Positions 44,293-52,744 of a DNA stretch of 64,000 nucleotides are shown here, in pieces; position 1 is the first letter of the stretch, and each line of letters opens with the position of its first letter. A model generated the notes under the pieces. That model had not been told where the DNA came from. It ran no database searches and saw nothing but the letters and a program-made list of their open reading frames with translations. Position numbers and translations under genes: made by a program. Location of the stretch: positions 1,586,501 to 1,650,500 of the forward strand of contig NZ_CP049250.1 of NCBI RefSeq assembly GCF_011046895.1. The letters are read 5' to 3'. This stretch comes from Rhizobium rhizoryzae (GTDB lineage: Bacteria > Pseudomonadota > Alphaproteobacteria > Rhizobiales > Rhizobiaceae).

Positions 44293-45246
44293 ATGGCCAG
44301 GAAATCCGATACGCAAGGGCGGCTCGATGATGCAGCAAGAGCAGGTTGGCTCTACTATGTCGCGGGCAGAACGCAGGACGAGATTGCCGCCACAATGGGA
44401 ATTTCCCGGCAATCGGCGCAGCGCCTAGTGTCTCTGGCTGTCGCGGAACGTCTCATCAAGGTTCGTGTCGACCATCCGATCGGTGTATGCCTCGAATATG
44501 GCGCTGCCCTTCAGAAGCGATATGGTCTGCAGCACATCGAAGTCGTTCCAAGCGATCCGGCTGCCACGTCCACGACGGTCGGCATAGCCGAAGCCGCGGC
44601 CGCGGAAATCGAGCGGTGGCTGAAGAAGGCAGATCCAATCGTTCTTGCGATCGGCACAGGACGGACGCTGAAAGCTGCCGTCGATCAACTCGAGCCGATG
44701 GAATGCCCGCAGCATCGCGTGGTCTCGCTGACCGGTAATATCGGACCCGATGGGTCCGCGGCCTATTACAACGTCATCTTCTCCATGGCGGATGCGATCA
44801 AGGCACGCCATTTTCCAATGCCTTTGCCCGTTCTCTGCTCTTCTGCCGAGGAGCGGGATGCGCTCCATCAGCAAAGCATTATTCAATCTACACTCAATAT
44901 TGGTGCTGAAGCCGATGTCACCTTTGTTGGCGTTGGCGAACTGGGTGTCGATGCGCCGCTGTGTGTCGATGGCTTTCTGGCGCCCGACGAAATGACTGCG
45001 TTGATGCAGTCCGGTGCTGTTGGAGAAATCTGTGGCTGGGTGTTCGGACATGACGGTTTGCTTCTCGATCATCCGATCAACGAGCGCGTGGCCAGCGTTC
45101 CGATCCCACCACGGGACCGGTCGATCGTCATCGGTGTCGGTCTCGGAAAGCGCAAGGAGCAGGCTATCGCTGCGGCGCTGAAGGGCGGAATGATCAACGG
45201 TCTCATCACGGATGAGCGTACTGCTGAGCATTTGCTCAAGCGTTGA
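44293..45246 (+). CDS. smoC: SorC/DeoR-type sugar-binding transcriptional regulator of the polyol operon
   Basis: 317 residues: N-terminal helix-turn-helix (AARAGWLYYVAGRTQDEIAATMGISRQSAQRL, about 14-45, in parts) and a C-terminal SorC sugar-phosphate-binding domain (LAIGTGRTLKAAVDQL, SLTGNIGPDGS, HPINERVASVPI). It precedes and points into the sorbitol/mannitol genes; SmoC regulators are known in this position in Rhodobacter. 147 bp separate it from the binding-protein gene. Confidence 0.87.
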   Translation: MARKSDTQGRLDDAARAGWLYYVAGRTQDEIAATMGISRQSAQRLVSLAVAERLIKVRVDHPIGVCLEYGAALQKRYGLQHIEVVPSDPAATSTTVGIAEAAAAEIERWLKKADPIVLAIGTGRTLKAAVDQLEPMECPQHRVVSLTGNIGPDGSAAYYNVIFSMADAIKARHFPMPLPVLCSSAEERDALHQQSIIQSTLNIGAEADVTFVGVGELGVDAPLCVDGFLAPDEMTALMQSGAVGEICGWVFGHDGLLLDHPINERVASVPIPPRDRSIVIGVGLGKRKEQAIAAALKGGMINGLITDERTAEHLLKR

Positions 45247-45315
45247 TCTAAAATTTTTCACTAGAAAAATCAGAGTGTTGAAGTGTTTTCGCTGCAATGC
45301 AGCGACGATAGCTGC

Positions 45316-45368
45316 TTGACATTTTTGCTCTAAAAGTGAGTAATTGCCCACGAGCAAAGCGAATGCTC
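45316..45368 (+). promoter_or_regulatory. Promoter and operator region of the polyol operon
   Basis: TTGACA (45316-45321) is a good -35 box with a weak -10 (about 45339-45345). TTTGCTC (45324-45330) is the reverse complement of GAGCAAA (45352-45358), and CGAGC (45351-45355) pairs with GCTCG (45364-45368). These overlapping repeats flank the likely start of transcription and suit a SorC-family regulator. Confidence 0.5.
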
Positions 45369-45393
45369 GTTTTCGTTCTTCTGGGAGGAAGAC

Positions 45394-46713
45394 ATGACAT
45401 TGAAGACCATTCTGCTTGGCGCGGTCTCTGCGCTGGCATTCTCCGGTATTGCATCTGCAGAAACGCTGACGATCGCGACCGTCAACAACGGCGACATGAT
45501 CCGCATGCAGAAGCTGACGGATGAGTTCACCAAGAAAAACCCCGGCATCGACGTCAAATGGGTAACCCTTGAGGAAAATATTCTGCGTCAGAAGGTGACG
45601 ACGGATGTGGCGACGAAGGGTGGCCAGTATGACGTGATGACCATCGGCATCTACGAAGCCCCGATCTGGGGCAAGCAGGGCTGGCTTGCGCCGCTCGACA
45701 AGCTTTCCAAGGATGCCGCCTACGATGCGAACGATCTGCTGCCGCCGATCCGTTCGGGTCTCACCGTTGATGGCAAGCTTTATGCCGCGCCCTTCTACGG
45801 CGAAAGCTCGATGGTCATGTACCGCAAGGACCTGTTCGACAAGGCCGGGCTGAAGATGCCGGATGCCCCGACGTGGGACTTCATTGCCGATGCGGCCCGC
45901 AAGATCACCGACAAGGGATCTGAGACCTATGGCATCTGCCTTCGCGGCAAAGCCGGTTGGGGCGAGAACATGGCCTTCCTGACGGCCACCTCGAACGCTT
46001 TCGGTGCCCGCTGGTTCGACGAGAACTGGAAGCCGCAGTTCGATCAGCCTGAGTGGAAGAAGACGCTCGACTTCTACGTCAAGCTTATGAAGGACGCTGG
46101 CCCTCCGGGCGCTTCCTCGAACGGCTTCAACGAAAACCTGGCGCTCTTCCAGACCGGCAAGTGCGGCATGTGGATCGACGCAACGGTTGCTGCTTCCTTC
46201 GTGACGAACCCGAAGGAAAGCAAGGTCGCCGACAAGGTTGGCTTCGCTCTGGCTCCCGATACCGGCATGGGCAAGCGTGGCAACTGGCTGTGGTCGTGGA
46301 ACCTGGCAATCCCTGCAGGCTCCAAGAAGGTTGAAGCGGCAGAGAAGTTCATCGCCTGGGCAACCAGCAAGGACTATCTCAACCTCGTGGCCGAGAAGGA
46401 AGGCTGGGCGAACGTTCCTCCGGGCACGCGCACCTCGCTCTACCAGAACGCGGAGTACCAGAAGGCGGCTCCTTTCGCGAAGATGACGCTCGACAGCATC
46501 AACGCGGCTGACCCGAAGAAGCCGACCGTCAAGCCGGTTCCTTATGAAGGCGTGCAGTATGTGGCGATCCCCGAATTTCAGGCGATTGGCACGGCTGTCG
46601 GACAGCAGTTCTCTGCGGCTCTTGCCGGTCAGATGACGGTCGATCAGGCTCTGGCCAGCGCACAGCAGCTGACCGAGCGTGAAATGAAGAAGGCCGGTTA
46701 CCCGAAGAAGTGA
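45394..46713 (+). CDS. smoE: Sorbitol/mannitol ABC transporter substrate-binding protein
   Basis: 439-residue periplasmic binding protein of extracellular solute-binding family 1. Sec signal peptide to about residue 23 (SGIASAE). Motifs include YEAPIWGKQGWLAPL, AAPFYGESSMVMYRKDLF and GKCGMWIDATVAASF. GGGAGG lies just before the ATG. First structural gene of the polyol unit; next is a large hairpin and a RIME-like repeat before the permeases. Mannitol, sorbitol and arabitol are the known ligands of relatives. Confidence 0.93.
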   Translation: MTLKTILLGAVSALAFSGIASAETLTIATVNNGDMIRMQKLTDEFTKKNPGIDVKWVTLEENILRQKVTTDVATKGGQYDVMTIGIYEAPIWGKQGWLAPLDKLSKDAAYDANDLLPPIRSGLTVDGKLYAAPFYGESSMVMYRKDLFDKAGLKMPDAPTWDFIADAARKITDKGSETYGICLRGKAGWGENMAFLTATSNAFGARWFDENWKPQFDQPEWKKTLDFYVKLMKDAGPPGASSNGFNENLALFQTGKCGMWIDATVAASFVTNPKESKVADKVGFALAPDTGMGKRGNWLWSWNLAIPAGSKKVEAAEKFIAWATSKDYLNLVAEKEGWANVPPGTRTSLYQNAEYQKAAPFAKMTLDSINAADPKKPTVKPVPYEGVQYVAIPEFQAIGTAVGQQFSAALAGQMTVDQALASAQQLTEREMKKAGYPKK

Positions 46714-46717
46714 TGGT

Positions 46718-46745
46718 TCGATGGGCCGCAGTTTCTGCGGCCCAT
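46718..46745 (+). terminator. Intra-operon hairpin after smoE
   Basis: Stem GATGGGCCGCAG pairs exactly with CTGCGGCCCATC around a TTT loop (about 46719-46745), 5 bp after the smoE stop. No T-tract, so partial termination or 3' mRNA protection that raises binding-protein yield is likely. Confidence 0.75.
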
Positions 46746-46778
46746 CTCAGCCTGTTGACAAAGCGCCTTCAGCTTTTT

Positions 46779-46863
46779 CGTCATGCTCGGGCCTGTCCCG
46801 AGCATCTGCAACCAATTGAATATTGGACTTCAGTAGGTTCTCGGCTCGAGGCCGAGAATGACG
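46779..46863. repeat. RIME-like intergenic repeat element
   Basis: About 85 bp bounded by CGTCAT (46779-46784) and ATGACG (46858-46863). It contains two palindromes: GCTCGGGCCTGTCCCGAGC and TTCTCGGCTCGAGGCCGAGAA, with a short non-palindromic middle. Two large palindromes with terminal CGTCAT/ATGACG are the features I recall for the rhizobial RIME family; copy number elsewhere cannot be checked here. Confidence 0.7.
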
Positions 46864-46953
46864 TCGCGGTAGGAGGCGGGTTCGTCAGTAGTCTGCGGCC
46901 AACCCCTTACGCGACAGAACAGATCACAAACCAACCATCAAGAGGCGGCCAAA

Positions 46954-47826
46954 ATGGCGACGACCCATACGCGTTCGGCTGCGCGGTTGATGATGGCTCC
47001 GTCCGTCATCCTGCTGTTTGCCTGGATGATCGTGCCACTTGGCATGACGATCTATTTCTCCCTGCTGCGCTACAACCTGCTGATGCCCGGTACGGAAGAA
47101 TTCACCGGTCTGCTGAACTACGAGTTCTTCCTGACCGATCCGGCTTTCTTCGATGCGTTGAAGAATACGCTTCTCCTGGTCGGCGGCGTGCTTGCCATAT
47201 CGGTGATCGGCGGAATTCTGATGGCGCTTCTGCTCGACCAGCCGATGTTCGGCCAGGGCATTGTGCGCATCCTGGTCATTGCGCCCTTTTTCATCATGCC
47301 AACGGTTGCGGCGCTGGTGTGGAAGAACATGTTCATGAACCCGGTCAACGGGCTGTTCGCATGGCTCTTCCGCCTGTTCGGCGCGGAACCGCTGGACTGG
47401 CTGGCTGTGGCACCGCTGACGTCCGTCGTCATCATTGTGGCGTGGCAGTGGCTGCCCTTTGCAACGCTGATCCTGCTGACAGCGCTTCAATCGCTTGACG
47501 AAGAGCAGAAAGAAGCCGCCGAAATGGACGGTGCCGGTCCCATTTCCAAATTCATCTACATCACGCTCCCACACATGGCCCGCGCCATCACGGTGGTGGT
47601 GCTGATCGAGACGATTTTCCTTCTGTCGGTCTTTGCCGAAATCCTCGTCACCACCAATGGCGGGCCGGGTACGCAGAGCACGAATATCACCTATCTCGTC
47701 TACACCCAGGCGCTTCTGCAGTTCGATGTGGGCGGAGCCTCTGCCGGTGGCATTGTCGCGGTCGTGCTGGCCAATATCGTTGCAATCTTCCTGATCCGCA
47801 TGATCGGCAAGAATCTGGAGGCTTGA
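46954..47826 (+). CDS. smoF: Sorbitol/mannitol ABC transporter permease
   Basis: 290 residues, MalF-type sugar permease with six helices (first about 12-35: MMAPSVILLFAWMIVPLGM). EAA loop EEQKEAAEMDGAGPISKFIYITLP (about 185-208, in parts). It starts 240 bp after smoE, with AAGAGG upstream, the gap being filled by a hairpin and the repeat. Ends 3 bp before smoG. Confidence 0.93.
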   Translation: MATTHTRSAARLMMAPSVILLFAWMIVPLGMTIYFSLLRYNLLMPGTEEFTGLLNYEFFLTDPAFFDALKNTLLLVGGVLAISVIGGILMALLLDQPMFGQGIVRILVIAPFFIMPTVAALVWKNMFMNPVNGLFAWLFRLFGAEPLDWLAVAPLTSVVIIVAWQWLPFATLILLTALQSLDEEQKEAAEMDGAGPISKFIYITLPHMARAITVVVLIETIFLLSVFAEILVTTNGGPGTQSTNITYLVYTQALLQFDVGGASAGGIVAVVLANIVAIFLIRMIGKNLEA

Positions 47827-47829
47827 TCC

Positions 47830-48660
47830 ATGGCACGCAAAGTCTCTACTCAACGAAAAGTCGCCTTCACGGTGATGGCCTGGACCATCGGGTTCCTGAT
47901 GTTCTTTCCGATCCTTTGGACCTTCCTCACCAGCTTCAAGTCGGAAGGCGATGCCATCGCTTCCCCTCCCGTCTTCCTTTTCTTCAACTGGACGATGGAG
48001 AACTACCACGAGGTGCAGAGCCGGTCGGACTACTTCAGCCATTTCTGGAATTCGGTGGTTATCTCGTTCGGCTCGACGCTGCTGGGTCTCCTCATTGCCA
48101 TTCCTGCGGCCTGGGCCATGGCGTTCTCGCCGACCAAGCGCACCAAGGATGTGCTGATGTGGATGCTCTCGACCAAGATGATGCCGCCGGTTGGCGCCCT
48201 GATCCCGATCTATCTGATCTTCCGCGATGGCGGTCTGCTGGATAGCCGCATCGGGCTCGTGGTGGTGCTGACCTTGATCAACCTGCCGATCATCGTCTGG
48301 ATGCTCTACACCTACTTCAAGGAAATCCCGGGCGAAATTCTGGAAGCTGCCCGCATGGATGGTGCCTCCCTCATGAAGGAAGTCATCTATGTCCTGACAC
48401 CGATGGCGGTTCCCGGCATTGCCTCCACCTTGTTGCTCAACATCATTCTGGCCTGGAACGAAGCCTTCTGGACGTTGAACCTGACAACCTCGAACGCGGC
48501 TCCGCTCACCACATTCATCGCCTCCTATTCCAGCCCCGAAGGTCTTTTCTACGCAAAGCTCTCTGCTGCCTCGACCATGGCGATCGCACCGATCGTCATC
48601 CTCGGATGGTTCAGCCAGAAGCAGCTCGTGCGCGGCCTGACCTTTGGCGCCGTGAAGTAG
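47830..48660 (+). CDS. smoG: Sorbitol/mannitol ABC transporter permease
   Basis: 276 residues, MalG-type partner permease with six helices (first about 12-35). EAA loop [24 protein letters not shown] (about 175-198, in parts). [15 protein letters not shown] near the C-terminus is typical. Followed after 26 bp by the ATPase gene. Confidence 0.93.
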   Translation: MARKVSTQRKVAFTVMAWTIGFLMFFPILWTFLTSFKSEGDAIASPPVFLFFNWTMENYHEVQSRSDYFSHFWNSVVISFGSTLLGLLIAIPAAWAMAFSPTKRTKDVLMWMLSTKMMPPVGALIPIYLIFRDGGLLDSRIGLVVVLTLINLPIIVWMLYTYFKEIPGEILEAARMDGASLMKEVIYVLTPMAVPGIASTLLLNIILAWNEAFWTLNLTTSNAAPLTTFIASYSSPEGLFYAKLSAASTMAIAPIVILGWFSQKQLVRGLTFGAVK

Positions 48661-48686
48661 TCGGCCGTTATTCAAGGAAAACGAAG

Positions 48687-49685
48687 ATGGGTTCCATTAC
48701 TCTTCGCAGCGTCTCCAAGGTCTTTGGCGAAGCCAAGGTCATTCCCTCGATCGACCTGCAGATCAACGAGGGCGAGTTCGTGGTGTTCGTCGGCCCTTCC
48801 GGCTGCGGCAAGTCCACCCTGTTGCGCCTGATTGCCGGTCTGGAAGATGTGTCCGGCGGCGAGATTGTCATCGATGGGCAGAACGCGACGGAACTGCCGC
48901 CGGCAAAGCGCGGTCTTGCCATGGTATTCCAGTCCTATGCGCTCTACCCGCATATGAGCGTGCGTTCCAACATCGCCTTCCCGCTGAAGATGGCGGGTAT
49001 GGACAAGGGCGAGATCGACCGCAAGGTGTCCGATGCGGCGCGTGTTCTGAACCTTACGGATTATCTGGAGCGCAAGCCGCGTCAGCTGTCTGGCGGTCAG
49101 CGCCAGCGTGTCGCGATCGGTCGCGCCATCGTGCGTCAGCCGAAGGCCTTCCTGTTCGATGAGCCGCTGTCGAACCTCGATGCGGCGCTGCGTGTCAACA
49201 TGCGTCTCGAGATCAGTGAGCTGCACCAGCAGCTCAAGACCACGATGATCTACGTGACGCACGACCAGGTGGAAGCCATGACCATGGCCGACAAGATCGT
49301 CGTGCTCAATCGCGGCAATATCGAGCAGGTCGGCTCTCCCCTGGAGCTCTACCGCAAACCGGCCAATCTGTTCGTCGCAGGCTTCATCGGGTCTCCGCGC
49401 ATGAACCTCATCGAAGGCAAGTTTGCTCAGGCCAATGGTGCGAAGACGGTCGGCATCCGCCCGGAGCATATCGGTCTCTCCCGTGACAGCGGTCTCTGGG
49501 AAGGCACCGTCACCATCGCCGAGCATCTGGGTTCGGACACGTTCATGCATATCGAGGTTCCCGAGGTCGGAACCGTAACGGCCCGTGCCGGTGGCGAGTT
49601 TGGCGTTCGCCACGGTGACCGCGTCTACCTGACGCCGGATGAAACCAAGCTGCATCGCTTCAACGACAGGGGGCTTGCGCTATGA
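48687..49685 (+). CDS. smoK: Sugar ABC transporter ATP-binding protein (MalK/SmoK type)
   Basis: 332 residues. Walker [12 protein letters not shown] (about 38), Q-loop [12 protein letters not shown], signature [16 protein letters not shown] (about 133), Walker [13 protein letters not shown]-loop [13 protein letters not shown]. The C-terminal TOBE domain (about 240-330) includes [13 protein letters not shown]. The ATG at 48687 follows AAGGAAAA and is chosen over longer in-frame extensions into smoG. Overlaps smoS by 4 bp (ATGA). Confidence 0.94.
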   Translation: MGSITLRSVSKVFGEAKVIPSIDLQINEGEFVVFVGPSGCGKSTLLRLIAGLEDVSGGEIVIDGQNATELPPAKRGLAMVFQSYALYPHMSVRSNIAFPLKMAGMDKGEIDRKVSDAARVLNLTDYLERKPRQLSGGQRQRVAIGRAIVRQPKAFLFDEPLSNLDAALRVNMRLEISELHQQLKTTMIYVTHDQVEAMTMADKIVVLNRGNIEQVGSPLELYRKPANLFVAGFIGSPRMNLIEGKFAQANGAKTVGIRPEHIGLSRDSGLWEGTVTIAEHLGSDTFMHIEVPEVGTVTARAGGEFGVRHGDRVYLTPDETKLHRFNDRGLAL

Positions 49686-50458
49686 CAGGTCGTCTTCAGG
49701 GCAAATCTGCCATCATCACCGGCTCGGCACGGGGCATCGGGCGTGCTTTCGCGGAGGCCTATGTGCGCGAGGGTGCAACGGTTGCCATCGCCGATATCAA
49801 TCTGGAGCGCGCGACCGAGACGGCCAACGAAATCGGTGCTCAAGCCTATGCGGTGCATCTTGATGTTACGCGTCAGGACAGCATCGATGAAGCCGTAAAG
49901 GCGGTCGAGGCGAAAACGGGCGGCGTCGATATTCTCATCAACAATGCGGCGCTGTTTGATCTGGCGCCCATCGTCGAGATCACCCGGCAGAGCTACGAGA
50001 CGCTGTTTTCGATCAATGTCGCCGGTTCGCTGTTCATGCTGCAGGCGGTTGCCAGAAGCATGATCGCCCGCGGGCAGGGCGGCAAGATCATTAACATGGC
50101 AAGCCAGGCAGGCCGACGGGGCGAAGCGCTGGTCGGTGTCTATTGTGCCACCAAGGCGGCAATCATTTCTCTGACGCAATCGGCAGGGCTCGATCTGATC
50201 AAGCACGGCATCAATGTCAACGCAATTGCCCCGGGGGTGGTCGATGGCGAGCACTGGGACGGCGTCGACGCGCATTTCGCCAGATATGAAAATCGTCCGC
50301 TTGGCGAAAAGAAGCGGCTGGTGGGAGAGGCGGTGCCTTTCGGTCGCATGGGCCGCGCCGAAGACCTGACCGGCATGGCCATTTTCCTGGCTTCTCCCGA
50401 GGCAGATTACATCGTCGCCCAGACATACAATGTCGACGGCGGCAACTGGATGAGTTGA
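49682..50458 (+). CDS. smoS: Sorbitol dehydrogenase, short-chain dehydrogenase family
   Basis: 258 residues. NAD-binding [10 protein letters not shown] (about 14-23), NNAA (about 88), and the catalytic Tyr-x-x-x-Lys in [10 protein letters not shown] (about 153). It oxidises D-sorbitol to D-fructose in known relatives (also galactitol to tagatose). Its start overlaps the ATPase stop and it ends 56 bp before the mannitol dehydrogenase gene. Confidence 0.92.
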   Translation: MTGRLQGKSAIITGSARGIGRAFAEAYVREGATVAIADINLERATETANEIGAQAYAVHLDVTRQDSIDEAVKAVEAKTGGVDILINNAALFDLAPIVEITRQSYETLFSINVAGSLFMLQAVARSMIARGQGGKIINMASQAGRRGEALVGVYCATKAAIISLTQSAGLDLIKHGINVNAIAPGVVDGEHWDGVDAHFARYENRPLGEKKRLVGEAVPFGRMGRAEDLTGMAIFLASPEADYIVAQTYNVDGGNWMS

Positions 50459-50514
50459 TCGCTGATGCTAGCGATCAGCCTCTTCAATTTCTGGGATCCT
50501 TCGAGGACCGAACG

Positions 50515-51996
50515 ATGACTGTGAAACTTTCTCTTTCCACGCTTGCCGATGCCGGCAAAACCGCCACTGTTCCGGGCTATGATCCGGGTCATCTCTCCGC
50601 GGGCATTCTGCATTTCGGTGTCGGAAACTTCCATCGTGCCCATCAGGCGGTCTATCTGGACGATCTGTTCAATCTTGGCCGGGACCATGACTGGGCCATC
50701 CTTGGAGCAGGCGTCCTGCCGTCCGACCAGGCCATGCGCGACAAGCTGGCAGAGCAGGATTTCCTGACTACCGTCGTTGAGCAGGACAATAACAAGACTG
50801 GCGCACGGATTACGGCGCCGATGGTCGATATCCTGCCTGTCGGAGATTCTGGCGCCATTGTCGCAGCCCTGGCCGATCCGAAGATCCGGATCGTTTCAAT
50901 GACCATCACCGAAGGCGGATACTTCATCGATGCCGAGGGCCATTTCAATCCGGCCCATCCAGCCATCGTTGCGGACAGCCAGAACCTCGCTCAGCCGAAG
51001 ACGGTGTTCGGGCTGATCATCGCCGGTCTGAAGCTGCGGCGGGAGAAGGGCATCGCTCCCTTCACGGTCATGTCTTGCGACAACATTCCGGGCAATGGCC
51101 ACGTGACGGAAAATACCGTCTGCGGTCTGGCCCGTCTCTCCGATCCGGCCTTTGCCGACTGGATCCATCAGAACGTCGCGTTTCCAAACTCCATGGTGGA
51201 CCGCATTACGCCTGCGACCGGCAAGCGCGAGATCGACCTTCTGAACCACGAATTCGGCATTGACGACAACTGGCCTGTCTTCTGCGAAGAGTTCAAGCAG
51301 TGGGTGATGGAGGATAATTTCCCCGCAGGTCGTCCGGCGCTGGAAAAAGTGGGTGTGCAATTCGTAGTCGACGTTGCCCCCTACGAGCTGATGAAGATCC
51401 GCATCCTGAACGGTGGCCATGCGGCGATTGCCTATCCGGCAGCGCTTCTCGACATTCATTTCGTACATGAAGCGATGGAGCATCCGCTGATCCGGGCCTT
51501 CCTTGCCAAGCTGGAACGCGAGGAGATCATTCCCATCGTACCGCCGGTGCCCGATACGGATCTCAACGACTATTACCAACTGATCGAGCGGCGTTTTCTC
51601 AACCCGAAGATTGGCGACACCATTCCGCGCCTCGCTCAGGATGGATCCAACCGCCAGCCAAAATTCATTCTGCCTTCCACCGTAGACCGTTTGAGGCAGG
51701 GGCAGGATATCGTCGGGCTGTCATTGGTTTCAGCCCTCTGGTGCCGATACTTTGCCGGAACGACGGACAGTGGCAAGCCGATCGTCTTCAACGATGCGAG
51801 CGCGGAAAAACTTCAAGCGGCAGCGCTTGAGGCGAAAGACAATCCGGATGCCTTCCTGACTTTTGACGAGATCTTCGGGGCGGTGTCCGGTTCCGAGCAT
51901 TTCCGCAGCCGTTTTGCGCATGCCTTGAAGACGCTGTGGACGAAGGGGACTGCGGAGACACTTAAGCTCTATCTTGATGATCGCCTGGTGAGCTAA
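50515..51996 (+). CDS. mtlK: Mannitol 2-dehydrogenase (polyol dehydrogenase family)
   Basis: 493 residues, the usual size of long-chain mannitol dehydrogenases. N-terminal motif HFGVGNFHRAHQAVYLDDL (about 33-51), and catalytic region MKIRILNGGHAAIAYPA (about 292-308) with the Lys/Asn/His cluster. Oxidises D-mannitol to D-fructose with NAD, and often D-arabitol to D-xylulose. The ATG at 50515 is chosen; an upstream in-frame ATG at 50455 overlaps the smoS stop and adds an unlikely leader. Followed 9 bp later by a phosphatase gene. Confidence 0.94.
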   Translation: MTVKLSLSTLADAGKTATVPGYDPGHLSAGILHFGVGNFHRAHQAVYLDDLFNLGRDHDWAILGAGVLPSDQAMRDKLAEQDFLTTVVEQDNNKTGARITAPMVDILPVGDSGAIVAALADPKIRIVSMTITEGGYFIDAEGHFNPAHPAIVADSQNLAQPKTVFGLIIAGLKLRREKGIAPFTVMSCDNIPGNGHVTENTVCGLARLSDPAFADWIHQNVAFPNSMVDRITPATGKREIDLLNHEFGIDDNWPVFCEEFKQWVMEDNFPAGRPALEKVGVQFVVDVAPYELMKIRILNGGHAAIAYPAALLDIHFVHEAMEHPLIRAFLAKLEREEIIPIVPPVPDTDLNDYYQLIERRFLNPKIGDTIPRLAQDGSNRQPKFILPSTVDRLRQGQDIVGLSLVSALWCRYFAGTTDSGKPIVFNDASAEKLQAAALEAKDNPDAFLTFDEIFGAVSGSEHFRSRFAHALKTLWTKGTAETLKLYLDDRLVS

Positions 51997-52005
51997 TCTT
52001 GCGCG

Positions 52006-52692
52006 ATGACGAACACGCGCGAACCCTTGTTGATCTTCGACTGTGACGGTGTGCTGGTGGATAGCGAACCGCTTTCCATCCGCGTGCTTCTGGATACGGT
52101 GGCTGCGCATGGCGGCCATCTGACCGAGACCGAAGCCTATCAACGATTTCTCGGGCGCAGCATGGCAACGCTGGTTTCTGTGCTGGATACGGATTTCGAC
52201 ATCCGTGCCGATGCCGCATTTCTGGAGCGGATGCGGCGAGACCTCTACGCGCGGTTCGAGAAGGAGTTACAGCCGATTGCTGGCATAGCGGAGGTTATTG
52301 CGCAGTTGCCCTGGCGCAAATGCGTTGCGTCCTCAAGCCAGCCCGAACGCATTCGCCTGTCGCTTGATCTGACGGGCTTAAGGGAGCATCTCGAACCGTA
52401 TATTTTCAGCGCCACGATGGTCAAAAACGGAAAGCCGGCGCCTGATCTTTTTCTTCATGCGGCAAAAGAAATGGGCGTAGATCCGCTGTGCTGCATCGTG
52501 GTGGAGGACAGTCCGGCGGGTATTATTGCGGCGCAGCGGGCAGGCATGAAAGTCTTTGCCTTCACCGGCGGATCGCATGCCGATCGGGAGGATTATCGCA
52601 CCGAGATTTCCGCACTCAAGCCGACCGTCATATTTGACGACATGGCCGATTTGATCCACCTTGTCGAAAAAGAATGTGAGGCTCGAGCCTGA
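52006..52692 (+). CDS. HAD-family phosphatase (beta-phosphoglucomutase-like subgroup)
   Basis: 228 residues. Motif I IFDCDGVLVDSEP (about 8-20) with both aspartates, motif II Ser/Thr in CVASSSQPERIR (about 105-116), motif III Lys in MVKNGKPAPDLFLHAAKEMG (in parts), motif IV VVEDSPAGIIAA (about 165). A cap domain lies between I and II, as in the phosphoglycolate phosphatase/phosphoglucomutase group. In polyol operons such enzymes may remove unwanted sugar phosphates; substrate is inferred only. Ends 52 bp before the kinase start. Confidence 0.88.
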   Translation: MTNTREPLLIFDCDGVLVDSEPLSIRVLLDTVAAHGGHLTETEAYQRFLGRSMATLVSVLDTDFDIRADAAFLERMRRDLYARFEKELQPIAGIAEVIAQLPWRKCVASSSQPERIRLSLDLTGLREHLEPYIFSATMVKNGKPAPDLFLHAAKEMGVDPLCCIVVEDSPAGIIAAQRAGMKVFAFTGGSHADREDYRTEISALKPTVIFDDMADLIHLVEKECEARA

Positions 52693-52744
52693 GTTCGACA
52701 TGCGGACGAGGGTGCTGGCCCAACGGGATGGAAAGCAAAGCCTG

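Noticed and set aside
46924..48675. 583-codon open frame antisense to smoF and smoG
   Set aside because: Low-complexity charged product typical of reverse reading of permease genes; both permeases are clearly real.
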